A stretch of 44,048 bases of DNA from an uncultured Acetatifactor sp. (GCA_947625255.1 CANQNT010000029.1:1-44048), one strand, 5' to 3'. Positions 33,651-41,932 are shown, counted from the first letter of the stretch. Made by a program: numbers and translations. The notes: generated by a model from the sequence alone, not told the origin.

Positions 33651-33679
33651 CTGACGATTGACAGAATTTATGCTATAAT
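33651..33679 (+). promoter_or_regulatory. Promoter of the yerB-like gene
   Basis: CTGACG (33651-33656), 17-bp spacer and consensus TATAAT (33674-33679) with TG one base before the -10 (TGC-TATAAT, extended -10). It is 31 bp before the ATG, and AAGGGAGG follows as ribosome site. Confidence 0.6.
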
Positions 33680-33710
33680 CGGTACGATATTTTGAAAGGG
33701 AGGAAAACAA

Positions 33711-34865
33711 ATGAAGAAAATTAAATTACTATTATTGGTTGTTTTGTCCGTATTCCTTATGACGGCTTGCAACAATGATGCAGATATTCCCACCGGTATT
33801 GTTCCTGAGCCGATTGAAAAAGAAGATCCTTCAACCACTCCTTCAGAAGATACCGCAAGCACACCGGAATCCACAGATTCCGAAGCGTCCGGGGAAAGCG
33901 CTTCGGAAAGCACCGATCCTTCCACGGAAGGCCTGGTTCGCAGCCGTCTGACGAACGAATGGGTTGAGCCGGAAGTGGCGAATACCCGCCCCATTGCCGT
34001 TATTACCCCCAATGAGAGTGCCGCGATTCCTCATTATAATCTGTCGAAAGCTTCCATTCTTTATGAAGCACCCGTGGAAGGCGGCATGACCCGTATGATG
34101 GCCATCTATGAGGACTGGGAAGATCTGGAAAAAATCGGAAACGTAAGAAGTCTTCGTGCTTACTTCGGATATTGGGCTTTGGAATGGGATGCCTATATTA
34201 TACACGTTGGCGGTCCGTTCTTCATCGACGAAGTTTTAAGCAAGCCCAATGTACAGGACCTGGATGAGGACCACACCGCTTTCTTCCGCAGCAGCGACCG
34301 TAAAGCGCCGCATAACGCTTATGTCAGCGGCTCCGGCATCAAGGAAGTGATCGAGAATCGTTCCCTTGGCCTCTCCTACCGCGGACTGGCGGACGAGCAG
34401 CATTTCAAGTTTGCTCCGGACGACAATCCCAACACCTTGTCTCAATACAGCGATGCCGTGAACGCCACTAAGGTTGACATGACGGGTGCCTACAAGCTGA
34501 CCAGATGTTATTTTGAATACAACGAGGATGACGGCCTCTATTACCGTTCACAGCATTTGTCCTCTTCTACCGATGGTCCTCATATTGACGCGGTAAATGG
34601 CGAACAGCTTACATTTAAGAATCTGTTGGTGCAATATACATACTATGAAGATCTGGGAGAGGGTTATCTGGCATTTCAGGTTCATGATACCACCAGAGAC
34701 GGCTGGTTCTTTACCAACGGCAAAGGCATTCACGTCACCTGGGAAAAGACCAGCGACTGGGGGGCAACCCGCTTCTATGACGACTATGGTCAGGAGATTG
34801 AACTAAACACCGGCAAGACCATGATCATGATCGTGAAGCATACTGACAAGATTAATTACGAATAA
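33711..34865 (+). CDS. DUF3048 (YerB-like) lipoprotein
   Basis: A 384-residue secreted lipoprotein. The signal peptide KKIKLLLLVVLSVFLMTACN has a lipobox (LMTAC) with Cys20. A 50-residue Ser/Thr/Glu linker follows, then the DUF3048 domain: NTRPIAVITPNESAAIPHYN, LYEAPVEGGMTRMMAIYEDW, RSLRAYFGYWALEWDAYIIH, and a C-terminal part with FFTNGKGIHVTWEKTSDWGA. The protein should be anchored on the outer face of the membrane; its biochemical role is unknown. Start at 33711 after AAGGGAGG. It is monocistronic, with its own promoter and a shared terminator at 34918-34965. Confidence 0.92.
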   Translation: MKKIKLLLLVVLSVFLMTACNNDADIPTGIVPEPIEKEDPSTTPSEDTASTPESTDSEASGESASESTDPSTEGLVRSRLTNEWVEPEVANTRPIAVITPNESAAIPHYNLSKASILYEAPVEGGMTRMMAIYEDWEDLEKIGNVRSLRAYFGYWALEWDAYIIHVGGPFFIDEVLSKPNVQDLDEDHTAFFRSSDRKAPHNAYVSGSGIKEVIENRSLGLSYRGLADEQHFKFAPDDNPNTLSQYSDAVNATKVDMTGAYKLTRCYFEYNEDDGLYYRSQHLSSSTDGPHIDAVNGEQLTFKNLLVQYTYYEDLGEGYLAFQVHDTTRDGWFFTNGKGIHVTWEKTSDWGATRFYDDYGQEIELNTGKTMIMIVKHTDKINYE

Positions 34866-34917
34866 GACAAGCCTAAGGCCGGGCGTCATACGTAGGCCCT
34901 GTGAAAAACAAAAGAAA

Positions 34918-34965
34918 ACCCATATCCGGCAAGGGAACTTCAATTCCGTGGGATATGGGTTTTTT
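34918..34965. terminator. Bidirectional Rho-independent terminator
   Basis: Stem ACCCATATCC (34918-34927) pairs with GGATATGGGT (34951-34960) around a 23-base loop. Six T follow on the plus strand and a T-rich tract on the minus strand. It serves the convergent yerB-like and clpX-like genes. Confidence 0.85.
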
Positions 34966-35002
34966 CATGTATGTCAGAACGGCACTTCAGGCGTTGCCTG
35001 AT

Positions 35003-36538
35003 TTATGAATAGGTTTTCAAATCCTCCAAACGGCCCGTCACCAGATTGCTTCGGATATCAATCAGAGGGCCGCCGGTGCCGCGAATGTAATCTCCCGTGA
35101 TAGTTACCCTGCCAATATTGTCATCCTTAGGGATCTCATACATGATGTCCAGCATGAACTCCTCGATAATGGATCGAAGCGCACGGGCCCCCGTATCCCG
35201 TTCCATGGCCTTATCCGCAATGGCTTCCAATGCATCATCCGTAAACTCCAACTTTACCTCGTCCAGTTCCAACAGCTTTTGGTATTGTTTGAGAATGGCG
35301 TTCTTAGGCTCTTTCAGAATCTTCACCATCATCTCCCTGGTCAGGCCCTGAAGCGTACAGATAATCGGCAGACGGCCCAGGAATTCCGGAATCATACCGA
35401 ATTTACGAATGTCCTCCACCGTCACTTTGGACAAAATGTCTTTATCCTTATCGTACTTATCCTTAAGCTCCGCTCCAAAGCCCATAGACGTGGTCCTGGT
35501 CAGACGCTCCTTGATAATCTGCTCCAAATCAGGAAACGCGCCGCCGCAAATAAAAAGAATATTTCTGGTATTCACAGTAGCCAAGGGCACCATGGCATTC
35601 TTGCTGTTGGCTCCCACCGGAACCTCGATCTCGGCTCCCTCCAGCAGCTTCAGCATCCCTTGCTGGACGCTTTCTCCGCTCACATCCCGGGAAGTCGTGT
35701 TTTTCTTCTTGGCAATCTTGTCGATTTCATCAATGAAGATAATGCCTTGTTCCGTTTTTTCCACATCATTGTCTGCCGCGGCCAAAAGCTTGGAAACAAC
35801 GCTCTCGATGTCATCGCCAATATATCCGGCTTCCGTCAGGGACGTGGCATCCGCAATGGCAAGCGGCACGTCCAGCAGCTTCGCCAAAGTCTTTACCAGA
35901 TAGGTTTTGCCGCTTCCCGTGGGCCCGATCATCAGGATATTAGACTTCTCAATCTCGATCTCATCCATGGTACCGGTCGCCACGCGCTTATAGTGGTTAT
36001 AAACTGCCACGGAAATCACCTTTTTGGCATGCTCCTGTCCCACCACATATTCATCCAGGCTAGCCTTGATCTTGTGTGGAGGCGGAATCTTCTTGATATC
36101 CAAGACCGGCTCTTCCGACTTGCCGTCTTCCTTTTCCTTTTTCCTTTTCAGCTTCTGCTTATTAGGTATCCCGCCATCACCCCGCAGATCCGCCAGATTC
36201 ACAATACTGATATTGGGGAACCCGTTTTTCTTGGCAATGTCATCCATTTCCTTCTGGAAATTGGGATTATTCAACATTCCCTGATAATCAAACTGGCTGA
36301 CCGTTTCCATGGTCTTGTGCATACAGTCATTACAAATGCAGATATTGTTGGGAAGCTTGAACATCTTCCCTGCCTTGCTCTCCGGGCGACGGCAAATAAA
36401 GCAAACATCCTCGTAAGCACTGTTATCACTCTTACCAGCGTTGGCCGTAGTGGAAGCATCTCCCTTGCGCGTCTCCTTTTTCTCGTCGGACTGTTCCTCC
36501 GACGGATCCTTATCATTGTAGTCCTTGTAATCTGACAT
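35003..36538 (-). CDS. clpX: ClpX-like AAA+ unfoldase, extended form
   Basis: A 511-residue protein; standard ClpX is about 420. A charged, disordered stretch of 44 residues precedes a zinc-binding domain (CFIC at about 46-49 and CICNDC at 67-72). A Lys-rich linker (126-150) comes next, then the AAA+ core: GPTGSGKT (205-212, Walker A), IIFIDEIDKIAKK (266-278, Walker B) and ESVQQGMLKLLEGAEIEVP. A ClpP-docking loop reads SMGFGAEL (352-354 is MGF where ClpX has IGF), and sensor 2 is DTGARALRSIIEEF. All ATPase residues are present. No clpP or tig is adjacent, so this may be a second, divergent ClpX rather than the housekeeping copy. Start at 36538 after AGGAG. Confidence 0.85.
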   Translation of the reverse strand: MSDYKDYNDKDPSEEQSDEKKETRKGDASTTANAGKSDNSAYEDVCFICRRPESKAGKMFKLPNNICICNDCMHKTMETVSQFDYQGMLNNPNFQKEMDDIAKKNGFPNISIVNLADLRGDGGIPNKQKLKRKKEKEDGKSEEPVLDIKKIPPPHKIKASLDEYVVGQEHAKKVISVAVYNHYKRVATGTMDEIEIEKSNILMIGPTGSGKTYLVKTLAKLLDVPLAIADATSLTEAGYIGDDIESVVSKLLAAADNDVEKTEQGIIFIDEIDKIAKKKNTTSRDVSGESVQQGMLKLLEGAEIEVPVGANSKNAMVPLATVNTRNILFICGGAFPDLEQIIKERLTRTTSMGFGAELKDKYDKDKDILSKVTVEDIRKFGMIPEFLGRLPIICTLQGLTREMMVKILKEPKNAILKQYQKLLELDEVKLEFTDDALEAIADKAMERDTGARALRSIIEEFMLDIMYEIPKDDNIGRVTITGDYIRGTGGPLIDIRSNLVTGRLEDLKTYS

Positions 36539-36667
36539 GATAAAATCTCCTAATTTCTTATCTTTCTAACAACAGCTTACCTTTCGTCTAATCCCTTGCG
36601 ACTGCCTGGTTTTCATCTCGTCTTTACTCCAATGACCCATCTTCCAACATATTCCTGTCATGGCGGC

Positions 36668-38542
36668 CTACTTCGGCTTTACCCCCAGCGTCAATGGAAT
36701 CTCAATGCTTTGGTAGCTGCCTCTCTCCAGACGTTTTACCGTGACGGTGACATCCGTTCCAGCGGCATAATATTCCAGAATCTTCTGCAGCACTTGGATG
36801 GACGACACTTCCTGCCCATCCAGCGCCACGATCACGTCACCCGGCAAAATCCCCGCCGCCTCCGCCGGAGAATCCTCTGTAACCTCTTTTACAAAGGCGC
36901 CTGACGGCACTCCATAAATCTGTGCGAACCGCGAGTCAATTTCCTCCATCACAATGCCGATATACCCGCGATCCGACTCTGATACCTTGAACTTGGTCTC
37001 CTGCAGCATCAACTCTGAAATAATCGGCTCTGCAGCGGAAATCGGGATGGCAAACCCAATTCCCTCCACCAGGGTATCGCCGATTTTACTGGAATTAATT
37101 CCAACAACCTCTCCGTTAATATTTAAAAGCGCTCCTCCGGAATTGCCCGGGTTGATGGCTGCGTCCGTCTGGATAAACGTTCCCGTGGAACCATCCTCCA
37201 TAGTGACCTCTCTCTCCGGAGCGCTCACATAACCACCCGTCATGGACAAGCCATAACCAAGCGTATTGCCAATAGCGATGACCGGTTCCCCCATCTTAAT
37301 CGCATTGCTGTTTCCCAAAGTAACAAAAGTAATCTGATTCCTTGTCCCGGCCTCCAATTCCTCCAAAGGAATAGCAATCACTGCCAGATCCATGTCGGAA
37401 TCCGTACCTTTCACCTCGGCCTCCCTCATGGTCCCATCGATAAAAGTCACTTGCAGCTCCATGGTATCTTTTACCACATGATAATTGGTGGCAATCAGAA
37501 GTTCCGTTTCGCTTTCTCCCAAAATAAATCCGGAACCGCTGGAGGGAACCACCTCGCTATAGGTCTGTCCAAAGAAAGAAACTCCTTCCTCCACATGGTT
37601 GCTGACAATGGCCACCATGGCCGGAATCACCCGGGACACTACTTCTGACATATCGGAAGTGACATAACTGATCTCTCTGACTTCAGCGGAATCCATTCCC
37701 CCTCGCAGCTCCCAGTCACGCAAAACGGTTTCCAATTCCTCCTGCGTTACCAGGGGTTCTTCGCTCACGCCGGAATTCCGTACGCCGATCGCCTGCTGCA
37801 CCGCATAAAAGCCAATTCCCGCGAACAAGCCAAAAAGCAGACCCATGCTGATGCTCACTAAGGCCCCGCGGAACAAGCTGCCGCTTTTCCTATTTCTCCG
37901 TGAAGGCTTCTCTGACGGATTCCGGTCATTTGCGTTTTGAATATAATGACGGATTCGCTCCGCCCCCTGCCCCTGACCCATAGGATTCCGTTCCCGCGTC
38001 TCAACCTTGACACGGGCAGCGGACTGGACGTCAGACTCCGAACCGGAAACAGAAGCGGCAGCGGGGGAAGAAATATTAATCGTATGAAGTTCAAAATTTC
38101 CGTCGCCTGACTTTCCCGAGGAAGAACCGGTCTTTTCTGAATCCGTGTCGGGAACGGACTGCTCCTCGGTTGTATCAATCGGCCCGGGTTGTCCACAGAC
38201 CGTGGCAGCGGACGCGGTTTCCTCGCTGGCTGTATCCGCCATGTGGGCTGATCCGGCTTCCTCGATGGTCGTGCCCGCCGCGGCAGATCGCCCGGTTTCC
38301 TCACAAGCGGTATGCGCCGTGCCAGCCATTGCAACTGACCGGGACTTCTCGGAGGCCGCGGCAGCCGGCTTTGATTCCACAGAGAGCGCAGCCGCTGGTC
38401 CGGATTCCATGGAGGGCTGATAACTGCTGAGACTCTCCCCCCACAAGTCGTCTCTTTCTGTCTGCTCGTTTTGATTTTTTTGTTCTAAATCGCATTCTCT
38501 TTCCGCATCCTCTTTGGAAACGAATTCCCCAATTTTATCCAT
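36668..38542 (-). CDS. HtrA/DegP-like membrane serine protease with PDZ domain
   Basis: A 624-residue protein. Residues 1-215 are cytoplasmic and low in complexity (Ala, Ser, Thr, Glu: TASEETASAATV, SVESKPAAAASEK). A single helix spans about 225-250 (ALVSISMGLLFGLFAGIGFY). The trypsin-like domain has ATNYHVV (His355), SDMDLAVI (Asp385) and INPGNSGGALL (Ser468), and a PDZ domain starts at about 535 (YIGIVMEEIDSRF) with ILPGDVIVALDGQEV. The triad is intact, so it should degrade or chaperone misfolded proteins outside the membrane. The ATG at 38542 is preferred over 38554 because GAGG lies six bases upstream. The N-terminal tail is about 200 residues longer than in most Firmicute HtrA. Confidence 0.92.
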   Translation of the reverse strand: MDKIGEFVSKEDAERECDLEQKNQNEQTERDDLWGESLSSYQPSMESGPAAALSVESKPAAAASEKSRSVAMAGTAHTACEETGRSAAAGTTIEEAGSAHMADTASEETASAATVCGQPGPIDTTEEQSVPDTDSEKTGSSSGKSGDGNFELHTINISSPAAASVSGSESDVQSAARVKVETRERNPMGQGQGAERIRHYIQNANDRNPSEKPSRRNRKSGSLFRGALVSISMGLLFGLFAGIGFYAVQQAIGVRNSGVSEEPLVTQEELETVLRDWELRGGMDSAEVREISYVTSDMSEVVSRVIPAMVAIVSNHVEEGVSFFGQTYSEVVPSSGSGFILGESETELLIATNYHVVKDTMELQVTFIDGTMREAEVKGTDSDMDLAVIAIPLEELEAGTRNQITFVTLGNSNAIKMGEPVIAIGNTLGYGLSMTGGYVSAPEREVTMEDGSTGTFIQTDAAINPGNSGGALLNINGEVVGINSSKIGDTLVEGIGFAIPISAAEPIISELMLQETKFKVSESDRGYIGIVMEEIDSRFAQIYGVPSGAFVKEVTEDSPAEAAGILPGDVIVALDGQEVSSIQVLQKILEYYAAGTDVTVTVKRLERGSYQSIEIPLTLGVKPK

Positions 38543-38889
38543 ACTCGACCTCATATTTTATATTCCATTTCAACCATAATATGTACAATCTGCAGATAAG
38601 CATACCTACTTTCCATGATTTCCACACAATCCATTTTCATTTTTCACGTTTCCACATTATTCTATCACAAACCCATGCTTCTTTCCACTACCCATAGATT
38701 AAAATTTTCTTAACCAACGCCCCAAAAACCTTGCCCGGGATATGATCCTGCTTCAAAACACTTCCTCGGGATCCCCTTTTTCCTATTTCCTCCGCACCCA
38801 TTTGCCGAAAAGCATTATCTTATACATTAGCCACCCAACACCTTTGAACACCTTTGGAAAGATTCCCGGCGACGCCCAGATCCCGGATT
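38543..38889. other. Gap upstream of htrA, no firm gene
   Basis: The only coding-like stretch is a 37-codon frame on the minus strand (38688-38801) from ATG, reading MGAEEIGKRGSRGSVLKQDH and ending VKKILIYG. It lacks a clear ribosome site and may be the tail of a lost gene. The htrA promoter was not identified with confidence. Confidence 0.35.
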
Positions 38890-39404
38890 TTACGCCGTTC
38901 TTTCCGCATAAAAAGAAACTCCGTCCTTCACAATAACGGCTTGATCCGCATCCGGCAAACAGAAATACTGTCCAAAAATATCGTCTTCCTCTCCGCCAAC
39001 GGTTTCAAACACTCGCACCTGTACGCCCATATTTTCCAGAGAAGCGGCCAGTTTTTCCAATTCTCCTTTGTCATACCTGTCAATGGCAATCCAGTCACTC
39101 CGATTCCACCAATGCAGGCATGTCCCACCACAAACGGTGATGACACTTCCTTACACAGCCATACGCCCTCCCCCGCATATACCGCGGTTGCGGCACGTCT
39201 GCGCATTGCCAGATATTGAGCCATATAAAAACAAATACGCACCCCTACTCCCAACAGATAAAGAACGGGAAGCGTGGTCCTAATCCCCGCCCACAGTGCG
39301 ATCCCATCCATACCTACCCGATTTTCAGAATCCGACGGTTCCACAGCCGCCCCGGCTGATCCGGATCCATTATTTGGTCCCCATTGACCGCTCCATCCAG
39401 GACT
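38890..39404 (-). pseudogene. Broken membrane gene: M56 (BlaR1-like) fragment plus second-frame tail
   Basis: The upstream frame carries GIRTTLPVLYLLGVGVRICF, then YMAQYLAMRRRAATAVYAGE and GVWLCKEVSSPFVVG. This is like the helix and linker before the metalloprotease domain of M56/BlaR1 sensor proteases, but no HExxH follows. From about 39130 another frame is coding-like: CLHWWNRSDWIAIDRYDKGE, LEKLAASLENMGVQVRVFET and on to a TAA at 38890. I do not recognise this second part. Either one gene is frameshifted or two fragments are joined. No start codon with a ribosome site precedes either part. Confidence 0.4.
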
Positions 39405-39461
39405 TCAAAATCAACACAAAAAAAGACGCCCGCCTCTTTCGAGACGAACGTCCCCTTTCTT

Positions 39462-39491
39462 AGTTTCCAGCGGCGTACGCCGCTGGAAACT
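39462..39491. terminator. Perfect 30-bp palindrome after hsp20
   Basis: Arms AGTTTCCAGCGGCGT and ACGCCGCTGGAAACT meet without a spacer, seven bases beyond the hsp20 stop. Five T follow on the plus strand only (39491-39495), so terminator function for the minus-strand gene is less certain than the hairpin itself. Confidence 0.6.
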
Positions 39492-39497
39492 TTTTCC

Positions 39498-39965
39498 TTA
39501 CCCTTCGATCGCAATATACTTCTTGTTTTCTACAGCCTTATTCTCGGTCTTCGGCACGGTCAGACGAAGAATACCATCCTCATACTTCGCATGGATATCT
39601 TCTTCTCTCACATCCTCACCTACATAGAAGCTCCGGCTCATGCTGCCCGCATAACGCTCCCTGCGGATATAACGGCCATTCTTATCCTTTTCATCCTTGT
39701 CAAGCCCCTTGGTGGCAGATACCGTCAGGCATCCATTCTCCAGCTGAAGGCTCAATTCGTCTTTCTTGAAGCCGGGCAGATCAATGTCAACTTCGTAGCT
39801 ATTGTCAGTCTCCCGGACATCCGTCTTCATCATGTTCTTTGCATGCTTACCATACAACGGATTCTTCTCGCTTACCGCACGGTCATTCCAGAAATCCTTG
39901 CCAAACGGAAAATCATCAAACCAATCATCAAACAAATTATCTCCAAAAACACTGGGTACCAACAT
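39498..39965 (-). CDS. hsp20: Hsp20/alpha-crystallin small heat-shock protein
   Basis: A 155-residue protein. An aromatic N-terminal arm (MLVPSVFGDNLFDDWFDDFP) is followed by the alpha-crystallin domain from about residue 47: VRETDNSYEVDIDLPGFKKD, ELSLQLENGCLTVSATKG, RSFYVGEDVREEDIHAKYED, GILRLTVPK. The last is the G-x-L-x-(V/I)-P motif of the family. It acts as an ATP-independent holdase for denatured proteins. The ATG at 39965 is preferred over the adjacent ATG at 39968, because AGGAG is six bases from the former and three from the latter. It is regulated by a CIRCE operator and promoter upstream; a stem-loop that covers the ribosome site suggests additional temperature control. Confidence 0.93.
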   Translation of the reverse strand: MLVPSVFGDNLFDDWFDDFPFGKDFWNDRAVSEKNPLYGKHAKNMMKTDVRETDNSYEVDIDLPGFKKDELSLQLENGCLTVSATKGLDKDEKDKNGRYIRRERYAGSMSRSFYVGEDVREEDIHAKYEDGILRLTVPKTENKAVENKKYIAIEG

Positions 39966-39970
39966 CATAG

Positions 39971-40007
39971 TCTCCTTTCCTGACGGCTTCGGCCGTCAAA
40001 ACAAACC
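39971..40007 (-). promoter_or_regulatory. FourU-like RNA thermometer candidate in the hsp20 leader
   Basis: In the minus-strand RNA, UUUU-GACGGC (40001 to 39992) and GCCGUC-AGGA (39987 to 39978) form a stem with loop CGAA. UUUU pairs with AGGA, the fourU pattern. One mismatch further, UUU can pair with AGG of the AAGGAG ribosome site. The G-C core is stable, so only the U-rich base would open on warming. Confidence 0.5.
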
Positions 40008-40136
40008 ACACATTTTATATGGGAACCATCGACTCCCGATGTCCCGGCACCATCGGAAAACTCCGATGTGTAGTCACTACATTTAGAACATTTCCAGAAA
40101 CCTTTGTTTTTATTCTGTTTCCTTTGTTCTAGATGT

Positions 40137-40165
40137 AATATAACATTTATTGTTAGCACTGTCAA
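40137..40165 (-). promoter_or_regulatory. Promoter of hsp20
   Basis: Minus strand TTGACA (40160-40165), 17-bp spacer and TATATT (40137-40142). The -35 lies within the CIRCE element, so HrcA binding would block polymerase. The leader to the ATG is about 165 nt. Confidence 0.75.
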
Positions 40166-40179
40166 GAGGTGAGTGCTAA
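40153..40179. promoter_or_regulatory. CIRCE operator (HrcA binding site)
   Basis: TTAGCACTG, nine-base spacer TCAAGAGGT, then GAGTGCTAA: one mismatch from the canonical TTAGCACTC-N9-GAGTGCTAA. It overlaps the hsp20 -35 element. Confidence 0.9.
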
Positions 40180-40615
40180 AACAACTATAAATCATTTCTA
40201 AAAATCCCATAAAATGGGACTTATCAAGGATTGCGCTTTGCTGGAAAAAATCTTTTATCGGCTTAGGCAAGTCAGATCCCATTGACGCGTTTGTCATTCC
40301 AGACTTCGCCAGGGGCGGAAACATAAAAACAGAACCGTGGCGTGGGAGCGGACAAGTGGTATCGCTGCTTCTTCCGCACTCTCCGCTCCGAGATGGAGGA
40401 CTGCAGCAGGGCGGAACAGATTATGCGTCGGACTATTGTCAGCACCGCCGACAGGGAAAACCATCATTCTCTTTAACGAGGGCGAGGACTCCAGGCAAAA
40501 CGGTTTCAACAGCCAACCGGAATAATGTGGCGTTTCGGGTGGATTTGCGGTCAGAATACCGGGTCTGCACTTGGTATTCTGACCGCAGCCAATACGAGCC
40601 AATACGGTCTTGGGA
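40180..40615. other. Gene-free stretch with inverted repeat
   Basis: I see no ORF with protein-like composition in this 436-bp region on either strand. The frames present are compositional. It contains the inverted repeat at 40547-40586 and a direct duplication of AGCCAATACG at about 40588-40607. It may be the junction between the chromosomal backbone and the accessory debris to the right. Confidence 0.4.
40547..40586. repeat. Perfect 14-bp inverted repeat
   Basis: GCGGTCAGAATACC and GGTATTCTGACCGC flank a 12-base loop (40561-40572). No T-tract follows. It may be an element end or a hairpin. Confidence 0.6.
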
Positions 40616-41354
40616 AATATTCAGACAGAGGTAGATTTCTTCACATTTGAAGAGTATAATGTTAAATATCGAGTGGGCGACTGTTCGACAAAATCAGGAT
40701 TAGCGGAGGTTTTACAGTACGAGAGCGCCATTTCAGATATTGGCGATTCCTTTCAGGAAAATAGCGCCGATAGAGGCGGCGGTCAGAGAAATTTCAGAAG
40801 AAACGGGGATAAAAACAAACAGTATTATAAAGCTGACTTCCATGGCCTATATTCCTGCGAATGTTATTTTGGAACGGCATCGGAAATATTGGGCAAAGAA
40901 TACCTATGTTATTCCCGAATATCACTTCTCATTTGAATGTGTTTCAGACATAACGTTATCCAAAGAACACATCGGTTACGAGTGGCTGAGTTATAAAGAC
41001 GCTATGGCGCGCCTGACTTGGGATTAAATAAAACAGCTTTATATGAATTGCACTGTCTGTTGCTTGAAGAAGCGGAAAATACTGCCGATTATCAAAAGGG
41101 AATCTTTGGTCATGCAGAGTTCAATTTAGTGCATAGATGCGCACCATGCGAGAGATGCCTTGGAGCAATAATATCTTTGGGTATTCAAACAGTAGTATTT
41201 GGTGTTTCGTATAAAGAGTTAAGTAAACTAACCCCTTCTAACTATGTACCAATTGATCGGGAGGGGTTGCTGAAACAATTGGGAATTAAACTTCAACTCA
41301 TAGGTCCGGTTCTTGAAGATGATGGAATGTATGTCTTTGAGTATTGGGCGGTGA
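40616..41354 (+). pseudogene. Nudix hydrolase and nucleoside-deaminase-like relic
   Basis: From 40740 a frame carries KIAPIEAAVREISEETGIKT, the Nudix box (REISEETG) with a disturbed N-terminal part. It ends at a TAA at 41025. A one-base shift continues as LNKTALYELHCLLLEEAENT, and then HAEFNLVHRCAPCERCLGAI, a cytidine/adenosine-deaminase zinc site (HAE, PCxxC). The roughly 25 residues normally between HAE and PC are largely missing. The frame carries on to about EDDGMYVFEYW near 41350. Both parts are damaged: frameshift, deletion and no start with a ribosome site. Adjacent Nudix and deaminase genes are common, so this is likely two neighbouring genes run together by decay. Confidence 0.55.
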
Positions 41355-41458
41355 ATTGCGTCCTGCTGGAACCCCCTTGCAGGGAGCCGATGATTTCCGC
41401 AAAAGGTTTTGCTCCAATCCCCCAGGGCAAGCTACACTGTCTTCGCTCCGCTTCGGTC

Positions 41459-41541
41459 GGCGCAAAACCGACGTCCACCGGACGTCGTGCGCCCCTGCGG
41501 TGGCTTCGCCAGCTACCCCAAGCAGATGCAAGGCATCTGCT
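41459..41541. repeat. Cluster of GC-rich hairpins
   Basis: First hairpin (41459-41493): GGCGCA pairs with TGCGCC and, inside, CGACGTCC with GGACGTCG. Second (41521-41541): AGCAGATGC pairs with GCATCTGCT around AAG. The surrounding 41360-41595 is GC-rich without a coding frame and differs from the AT-rich flanks. Confidence 0.55.
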
Positions 41542-41597
41542 GTGGACATTGCCGTCCGGGGACACCTTGCTCCACAAGCTATTCCCGTCCGACAAGT

Positions 41598-41626
41598 TTG
41601 TAAGATTCACAATATCCTGCTATACT
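41598..41626 (+). promoter_or_regulatory. Candidate promoter before the small membrane-protein relic
   Basis: TTGTAA (41598-41603), 17-bp spacer and TATACT (41621-41626). It would read the small membrane protein relic, the antitoxin-like ORF and the fic relic. Confidence 0.5.
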
Positions 41627-41686
41627 TTTTCTGCCGGGAAGAGTATAATGTTCTCAGCGAAAAAATCGGAATTTGAGGTGACAGAC

Positions 41687-41894
41687 ATGAAAATGCTTCA
41701 CCGCATTTGTTGGAGTTTTTATCGGGCACGGAATATATGTGTTCTGGGATTTTAAGGCGCATTCCGATTTATATGCCATGCAGTCTGCGCCATGGTACAC
41801 AAGCATTTTATTATATGGTATCGTAACGGCTGTCGTTTTGGTCATAGCTATTATCATAAAGTTGATTATCCGACAGAAGTTAAAACAGCAATAA
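41687..41894 (+). pseudogene. Small two-helix membrane protein, frameshifted
   Basis: Starting at ATG 41687 the frame gives MKMLHRICW and soon stops. The +1-shifted frame from about 41702 is clearly protein-like to a TAA at 41892: AFVGVFIGHGIYVFWDFKAH, SDLYAMQSAPWYTSILLYGI, then VTAVVLVIAIIIKLIIRQ and a basic tail. Two hydrophobic helices with a basic C-terminus are seen. A single-base change near 41700 is enough to explain the break. I do not recognise the family. If the sequence is correct, the protein is not made. Confidence 0.45.
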
Positions 41895-41932
41895 ATTTCA
41901 GCTTATGAGGGAACACCTTCCTGAACTTAGGT

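Noticed and set aside
35279..36535. 418-codon open frame on the plus strand, antisense to the clpX-like gene
   Set aside because: Composition-driven shadow of a well-supported ClpX frame; no ribosome site and no recognisable domain.
40648..41650. GAAGAGTATAATGTT present twice in the accessory region
   Set aside because: A 15-base match without further similarity in the flanks is within chance and too short to call a repeat.
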